Assembly (NCBI GenBank): GCA_965660145.1
Contig: CBFHYX010000006.1
Span: forward strand, 124,001-188,000
Direction of reading: 5' to 3'
From: JABURQ01 sp029243145
GTDB taxonomy: Bacteria > Planctomycetota > Planctomycetia > Planctomycetales > Planctomycetaceae
DNA length: 64,000 nucleotides
The number at the start of each line of letters is the position of its first letter. Position 1 is the first letter of the stretch. The position numbers were made by a program, and so were the translations under genes. The notes below the pieces were generated by a model. It saw nothing but the letters and a program-made list of their open reading frames with translations. It was not told the DNA's origin and made no database searches. Of the stretch, positions 57,346 to 64,000 are shown in pieces.

Positions 57346-58278
57346 ATGCTTAAAACTTCTAGATATTCAGAGGCACCTACAGGTTCTGATCAAGTGACCT
57401 ATGCCCAACTGTGGAGTCTGGGCGGGCTCTCTTTTCGCGAATTTGTCATCCAATCGGTTCGGGGTTTTCTTAGACTGCAACTCTCGGCTCGCTCCGCCGC
57501 ATTGGCTCATTATGCGTTATTCTCGACTGCACCCTTATTGATCTTAATTTTGGCAGTCAGCGCGTTACTGCCCATCGAGCAGTTTTTGGAAACGACCTTG
57601 AAAGCAGTCGAAGCCGGGATGCCTGCGAATATTGTCTCGCTGATTCGAAAACAAATCAGCGGAATGGAAGGTTCCATCAACGTCACGTTGACGGTCGGCT
57701 CGGCGTTCTTGCTCATGACCACCGGGTCGAGATTGTTTCGCACGTTCGGGCAGGGACTTGATGGAGCTTACGGTGTGGATGCGCCGCGAAAGTTTTTTGC
57801 GGCCAGACTTATTTCGCTGTTGATGGTCTTTCTGCTTTTGGTGCTTCTGTTGGTGACCATGGTGGCGTTGGTTTTTGGTCCTCCCATCATGAGATACCTT
57901 TTGAGAGAGTTGCAACTTGAATGGTTGCAGTCACCAACCTATTTGCTCGCTCGTTGGGGACTCCAAGCTGGCTTTATGTTGGTCGCGTCTTCACTTCTCT
58001 ACTGGATCGTCCCCTCAGTGAAGGTTGGCTATTATTTGGTTTCACCGGGCAGCTTAGTCGCCACGGTTGGTTCTGTTGCGGCAACCATTGGCTTGGGAAT
58101 TTACGTTGATTCTTTCCATCGCTTCAACGAAATTTACGGCACATTGGGAGGGATTGCCGCCTTGCTGATTTGGTTTCATTTGACGGGAGTCTTTTTGCTC
58201 ACGGGTGGTTTGATCAACGGCACCATTCATCAGTCAATAATTGGCAAAGCTACTATTGATCAAGAAACAGCAAATTGA
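57346..58278 (+). CDS. YihY/UPF0761 family membrane protein
   Basis: 310 residues with about six membrane segments. SARSAALAHYALFSTAPLLI is the family start; FNEIYGTLGGIAALLIWFHLTGVFLLTGG is the usual C-terminal block. Once mislabelled ribonuclease BN, the family is a membrane protein of unknown role. I chose ATG 57346; a GTG six bases upstream is possible. Convergent with the rhomboid gene. Confidence 0.92.
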   Translation: MLKTSRYSEAPTGSDQVTYAQLWSLGGLSFREFVIQSVRGFLRLQLSARSAALAHYALFSTAPLLILILAVSALLPIEQFLETTLKAVEAGMPANIVSLIRKQISGMEGSINVTLTVGSAFLLMTTGSRLFRTFGQGLDGAYGVDAPRKFFAARLISLLMVFLLLVLLLVTMVALVFGPPIMRYLLRELQLEWLQSPTYLLARWGLQAGFMLVASSLLYWIVPSVKVGYYLVSPGSLVATVGSVAATIGLGIYVDSFHRFNEIYGTLGGIAALLIWFHLTGVFLLTGGLINGTIHQSIIGKATIDQETAN

Positions 58279-58302
58279 ATGCCCGAGCGTTTCAGGACAA
58301 CG

Positions 58303-59556
58303 TCAGAAAATATCACCTTCACGAGCGGAATTGGGTGACTCAGGATCGAATAAAGGTTGACTGTCTTCCTGCTTTTGCTTGAGACTGTCGAGACTGAGCT
58401 CTGAATTGGGTATTCCCGATTGTCCCATTAACTCCGCCAACGATTCAGGATTCCAAGACATACGTTGAATCTCTTGGTTCACTTGTCTCGAAAGTTTGGT
58501 GTTCCAAGGCTCGGCCTCCTCTCCAAAGACTTGCCCGACGAGAGCCGGTCCGATTGATTCTTTGGTGCGCAATGTATCAATCGCCCAAAGGTCAACGGTG
58601 CGGTCGAGTAATTTTTGCGAGCCTCGATTGTGCTTGAGGCCTTCCATCGCGAGCCTCAATGCCAAGCGGTGGTCGTTATTTTTTTCATAGAGGACCGAGA
58701 GTCTCCACCAGGCATCATTTAATGTGGGATCTCGCAAACAGGCTGTTTGCAAATGCTCCAGTTGCTGACGGTTGGAGATGCCATTCTCAAATGCCAAATG
58801 ATAATGCCAGGCTCCCATCCAAAATGGATTCATGGCGAACCAGAACGCGGGTATCAACAGCAGATGCCCGACCCCGAAGAGAAAACGGAAAATCAACTTT
58901 TGTTGTTTCTCCAGGTAGACTTGTCCCCACATCCAGCCGTAAATAAAACCGGTGTAATGAGCAATATTTGCGATTTTCATCATTTCGGTGTAGGTCAAAA
59001 TTTGGCAAGCGATCAGCCAGAGTCCCGCTCCCATCAACATCGGATAGGTGAATTGTTCAGAGACGGATTCATCCCGCTCTCTCCAGACAAAGAGCATTCC
59101 GACCAGCGCGTACAAAACTCCAGAAAGGCCGATTCCTAATTCCCCCGTTAATGCGGAGATTGCGCCGACTGTCAAAAATGCGCCTGCGATAAAACTGAGA
59201 AAAGCAACATGTGACATCCGTGGTTCGATGATGCGTCCCAGGATCGTCATCCCAATGCCGTTCAGCAAGAGGTGAATCAGATTCACGTGATGAAAATTAT
59301 CGACCAGAAGCCTCCACCACTCACCGTCCCAAACATGAGTTAGCCCAATTGTTGCTTCCATTTCCGCAAGCTGATTGCCGCCTGATTCTGATCCCAATCG
59401 GACGGTCTCGATGGCGGCGCCCCACTTATGAAGAGCCGCATTGAAACTGTTTCCAGCAGGCGTTGCATCGCTCCAGACACCAACGAACAGAATGCACGCT
59501 GTCCAGATCAGACAGACGCTCAGGGGAGCCTCTTTGAAGATGCGGAAGACCGGCAT
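58303..59556 (-). CDS. Rhomboid intramembrane protease with TPR-like tail
   Basis: 417 residues. Rhomboid core of six membrane segments: HVNLIHLLLNGIGM (HxxxN), GLSGVLYALVG with catalytic Ser145, and ANIAHYTGFIYG with catalytic His200. A soluble C-terminal part (about 250-410) has TPR-like helices (LNDAWWRLSVLYEKNNDHRLALRLAMEGL). I chose ATG 59556; a TTG at 59595 is in frame. The tail probably binds substrate or partner proteins in the cytoplasm. Confidence 0.92.
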   Translation of the reverse strand: MPVFRIFKEAPLSVCLIWTACILFVGVWSDATPAGNSFNAALHKWGAAIETVRLGSESGGNQLAEMEATIGLTHVWDGEWWRLLVDNFHHVNLIHLLLNGIGMTILGRIIEPRMSHVAFLSFIAGAFLTVGAISALTGELGIGLSGVLYALVGMLFVWRERDESVSEQFTYPMLMGAGLWLIACQILTYTEMMKIANIAHYTGFIYGWMWGQVYLEKQQKLIFRFLFGVGHLLLIPAFWFAMNPFWMGAWHYHLAFENGISNRQQLEHLQTACLRDPTLNDAWWRLSVLYEKNNDHRLALRLAMEGLKHNRGSQKLLDRTVDLWAIDTLRTKESIGPALVGQVFGEEAEPWNTKLSRQVNQEIQRMSWNPESLAELMGQSGIPNSELSLDSLKQKQEDSQPLFDPESPNSAREGDIF

Positions 59557-59659
59557 ACGTCGGCAGTCAGGATGAATCGGGAAGTAGAAAACCAACGGAA
59601 TCGTCGGACTGACTCATCCTGGCAGCGCACGACACAAGTTCCACTCGCAAATGGACCAG

Positions 59660-60895
59660 TTAGTTGAAATTTCCGATTTTCACGCTGCGAAGACTCTTAG
59701 CGTCACGAACGAAAAGATGACCATTGGAAAGAGCCGGCAGCGCCAAACCGCCATCCGTGGCCTGTTGGATATTGGCCTGTTTGAGGAGTTTGTATTGGCG
59801 AGGATTCGCTTCGGCCACGATCAGCGAACCGTCAATCATCGTAATCAACAGCTTATCATTTGCGAGAATCAATGTTCCATAAGCCGGCAACAGGTTCGAC
59901 CAGATGACTTTTTGAGTGCGCGGGTTGAGACAACGTAATTCGGCTTGTCCCAAATCCTGCCGCCCATGTACGCCGTACAGAAAACCATCTTTCACCACCG
60001 ATGTCGTGTATTGACTGGACAATACCTGATCGCTGGACCATTCCGGTTCGAAGCTGTCGGTGGTCATTTTTCCGTAGACGGCACCGACACCATAACTGGC
60101 CGTCAGAAAGAGTCGGTTGTCGATGATCACCGGATTGGCGGCGTTGACAGTCGGTCCTCGCTTGCCGAACGGAAGTTCAAACAGAGTTTTTCCGTTGGCA
60201 GGATCGAGAGCCAGGCACTTCATTCGAGTGATTGCCAAGACCACAGTTTGCTTGCCAAGTTGAGTCACGACGGGTGACGAATAGCTGGCCGCTTCAGAAC
60301 TTGTTTTCCAAAGCTCGCTGCCATCTTTCAACGCGAACGCCACCAACCCCGCATCTGATCGGCCACCGCCGACATTTACGATCACTCGATCCTCCACAAC
60401 AAGCGGTGAACTACCCGCTCCAAAATATCCCGCATCGGCTTTGTATTTTTCATGGGTGTCAACAATCCATTGTTGTTGTCCCGTTTTGAGATCAACGGCT
60501 TGAAGTTTCCCACCGGGGCCATACGTGATGACTTGATCGGCGGTCACTGTCGGAACACAACGTGGTCCATCATCGTAGCTGATCGATGCTCGGTAACTAC
60601 AAACGTGTTTTGCATTCCAGAGCGGCTTGCCATCCTCGGCGTTATAACATTGCAGGACGAGTTGATCGTCAACACGATGGAGTTGATAGACCTTTCCATC
60701 ACGTACCGCAGGACCAGAAAAGCCCGTCCCCACTTCCGCAGACCAAACTTCGACAGGCCCTTTTTTTTGCCACGCCAGCGTGAATGATTCCTCGGCGATG
60801 CCATCACGATTGGGGCCAAGAATCTGTGGCCAGTCACCAGCAGACAATAACGCGGTTTGTATAGACAAGAGCAATAGAACGATAACGCGACCCAT
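59660..60895 (-). CDS. PQQ-like beta-propeller protein
   Basis: 411 residues with a signal peptide (VIVLLLLSIQTALLS) and the DWPQILGPNRDG opening typical of planctomycete PQQ-like proteins. Blades with GKLQAVDLKTGQQQW and LVAFALKDGSELWKTSS fill the rest. No quinoprotein dehydrogenase catalytic Asp pair is recognisable. GGGAG precedes ATG 60895. Likely secreted or periplasmic; function unknown. Confidence 0.92.
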   Translation of the reverse strand: MGRVIVLLLLSIQTALLSAGDWPQILGPNRDGIAEESFTLAWQKKGPVEVWSAEVGTGFSGPAVRDGKVYQLHRVDDQLVLQCYNAEDGKPLWNAKHVCSYRASISYDDGPRCVPTVTADQVITYGPGGKLQAVDLKTGQQQWIVDTHEKYKADAGYFGAGSSPLVVEDRVIVNVGGGRSDAGLVAFALKDGSELWKTSSEAASYSSPVVTQLGKQTVVLAITRMKCLALDPANGKTLFELPFGKRGPTVNAANPVIIDNRLFLTASYGVGAVYGKMTTDSFEPEWSSDQVLSSQYTTSVVKDGFLYGVHGRQDLGQAELRCLNPRTQKVIWSNLLPAYGTLILANDKLLITMIDGSLIVAEANPRQYKLLKQANIQQATDGGLALPALSNGHLFVRDAKSLRSVKIGNFN

Positions 60896-60986
60896 GACGG
60901 AACTCCCTTTCGGTCTCTTTGAATTGGTACGTCTTACGCTACACCATTTGAGATCACGCCGGAAGAGACAATTGGAGGAAGATCGT

Positions 60987-61017
60987 CGGGTGCCGTGCCC
61001 TTGCTTGCGTGGGCATG
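60987..61017. repeat. 31-bp GGCACCCG hairpin repeat (inverted)
   Basis: Reverse complement reads catgcccacgcaagcaaggg followed by cacggcacccg. It matches 2127-2157 at 27 of 31 positions. Stem change T-A to C-G is compensatory. Confidence 0.7.
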
Positions 61018-61193
61018 TGTCGGTTCGCTTTCAAACTGGATCAAACTGCCCACGAATCTTGTGGAGGTCCGATTTTTACTGCCGGAATTCTTTGTTGGTG
61101 GCAGCCAGAGTTGGTTAAGATCTGATAGTAAGCTGCGTGGAACGTGCCTGATAGAATATGACAGACAATGAAATCGCCATCGTCGATGAGCAT

Positions 61194-61268
61194 GTAGCTG
61201 GATTCGCAAGAATTCAGACGAATGTGAGGGTGGCGTTGATTGTTCTGAACTCTTGCGAGTCCAGCTAC
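61194..61268. repeat. Interspersed palindromic repeat, copy 2
   Basis: gtagctggattcgcaagaat at the left pairs with the right arm ending gcgagtccagctac: 25 positions with only two mismatches (T.G and A.C type). Same left 28 bases as copy 1 at 194-270. Confidence 0.75.
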
Positions 61269-61361
61269 GGGTGATGTCAGCGTCGATCAGGCCCAATCCT
61301 GCCGAATCGTAGGACACGCGCGAACTCCATCCGCTCCACGCGTTCTGTCGAATCTTCGATT

Positions 61362-63515
<2,154 letters not shown>

Positions 63516-63652
63516 GAATGATCTCGTTGATAAATCCGGAGAGCCGGCAGAACACCAGCTTCGCTACCCTTCCATCATTCGGGAAAGGGGGCGCAGAATC
63601 AATGAGATGCAGTCGAACTCGCTTGAGAATCTTTATCAGTCGAGCAAATCGC

Positions 63653-63997
63653 TCAGACCGACCATTCTTGCTCGCAGCCACAGCAGTGAAATCCAACGAG
63701 CGTGGCTGTTCCAGGAATGGGGAGTCCATTTTTACTGGGAGCCGCGTTGTTCAGTTCCACGGGTTCGACCACGGGATGGCCGCAACTCGGGCATTGGCAA
63801 TTTTCACGAATCACCTGTGCTCGAACCAAAACGGACATCATTGAGCTACCAGTCGCCGGTGAACTCGCGTGATCCGCGCGGAAGTTCCGCATCGGAATGA
63901 CCATGTTGTCGCCGGACACATCTTCAGAGAATCGAGATGGGTAGGTCGTGGTTTCAGCCTGATCATTTTCAGGCCAATAGAGTTTCAGACGGCTCAT
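63653..63997 (-). CDS. Zinc-ribbon small protein
   Basis: 114 residues from ATG 63997 near the window edge (AGGATG just precedes it, so the ribosome binding site may lie beyond the edge). The C-terminal 50 residues carry a four-Cys pattern: CPSCG (at about 69-73) and CCGC (106-109), consistent with a zinc ribbon. The N-terminal part is polar and uncharacterised. I know of no function. Confidence 0.7.
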   Translation of the reverse strand: MSRLKLYWPENDQAETTTYPSRFSEDVSGDNMVIPMRNFRADHASSPATGSSMMSVLVRAQVIRENCQCPSCGHPVVEPVELNNAAPSKNGLPIPGTATLVGFHCCGCEQEWSV

Positions 63998-64000
63998 CCT

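Larger units (their letters stand above)
60896..61361. other. Intergenic region with two dispersed repeats
   Basis: About 470 bases. It holds the inverted 31-bp element at 60987-61017 and the long palindrome at 61194-61268. A 143-residue frame on the minus strand (60934-61365) runs through both and is rejected. Confidence 0.6.

Overview
The window looks like a chromosomal segment of a planctomycete (Planctomycetota, probably a Planctomycetaceae/Gimesia-like lineage). The evidence is gene content: three secreted FGly-type sulfatases, two DUF1549/DUF1553 proteins with CXXCH motifs, a DUF1501 protein with a twin-arginine leader, an ECF sigma factor, a very large Ser/Thr kinase with WD40 repeats, a secreted protein carrying the LE.R N-terminal signature, DWPQ-type PQQ propeller proteins and several recurring palindromic intergenic repeats. 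Genus assignment is inference. No rRNA, tRNA, insertion sequence, phage or CRISPR array was seen. One 100-N assembly gap lies at 19101-19200.

Layout. 1-1311: end of one gene followed by about 1.2 kb of intergenic sequence rich in repeats. 1312-8950: a conserved protein of unknown function, a Clp-N/ThiD2/ThiE fusion divergent from clpC, a strong bidirectional terminator, a zinc-ribbon protein, a DUF368 lipid-carrier translocase and a small unknown. 9064-20451: a sulfatase, then (minus strand) a cadherin/VCBS-like repeat protein interrupted by the gap and a 1992-residue kinase-WD40 protein. 20940-31329: a cluster with a shortened SecA paralogue, a TolC-like lipoprotein, a GAF-HlyD fusion, a periplasmic HlyD and an M50 peptidase-HlyD fusion. 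This looks like a multi-component export or envelope-transport machine without an ABC or RND pump, and it is the best candidate here for an undescribed system. 31330-34356: repeats, an overlooked 37-residue Lys-rich protein, a second sulfatase, and an ABM monooxygenase overlapping msrB. 34353-39764: lepA followed by two unusual large signal peptidases. 40205-43425: a DUF11-type lipoprotein, a DinB-fold protein and a single-pass membrane protein. 43956-46415: a GntP permease with a DUF6807 protein. 46417-49343: cysteine desulfurase, EF-hand protein, DNA polymerase IV. 49433-55336: an ECF sigma factor translationally coupled to a fused anti-sigma/DUF1549/DUF1553 protein, preceded by a DUF1501 and DUF1549/DUF1553 pair. 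55643-63997: SDR, Cys-rich lipoprotein, YihY protein, rhomboid-TPR protein, PQQ propeller protein, third sulfatase and a zinc-ribbon protein.

How parts may work together. lepA-lepB adjacency is the classical arrangement and fits the large exported proteome. The SecA-like/TolC/HlyD/M50 set lies next to a VCBS-like repeat protein, the type of protein often exported through TolC-dependent routes. The ECF and anti-sigma-DUF1549 fusion could couple an envelope signal to transcription. These are inferences from domain content and gene order.
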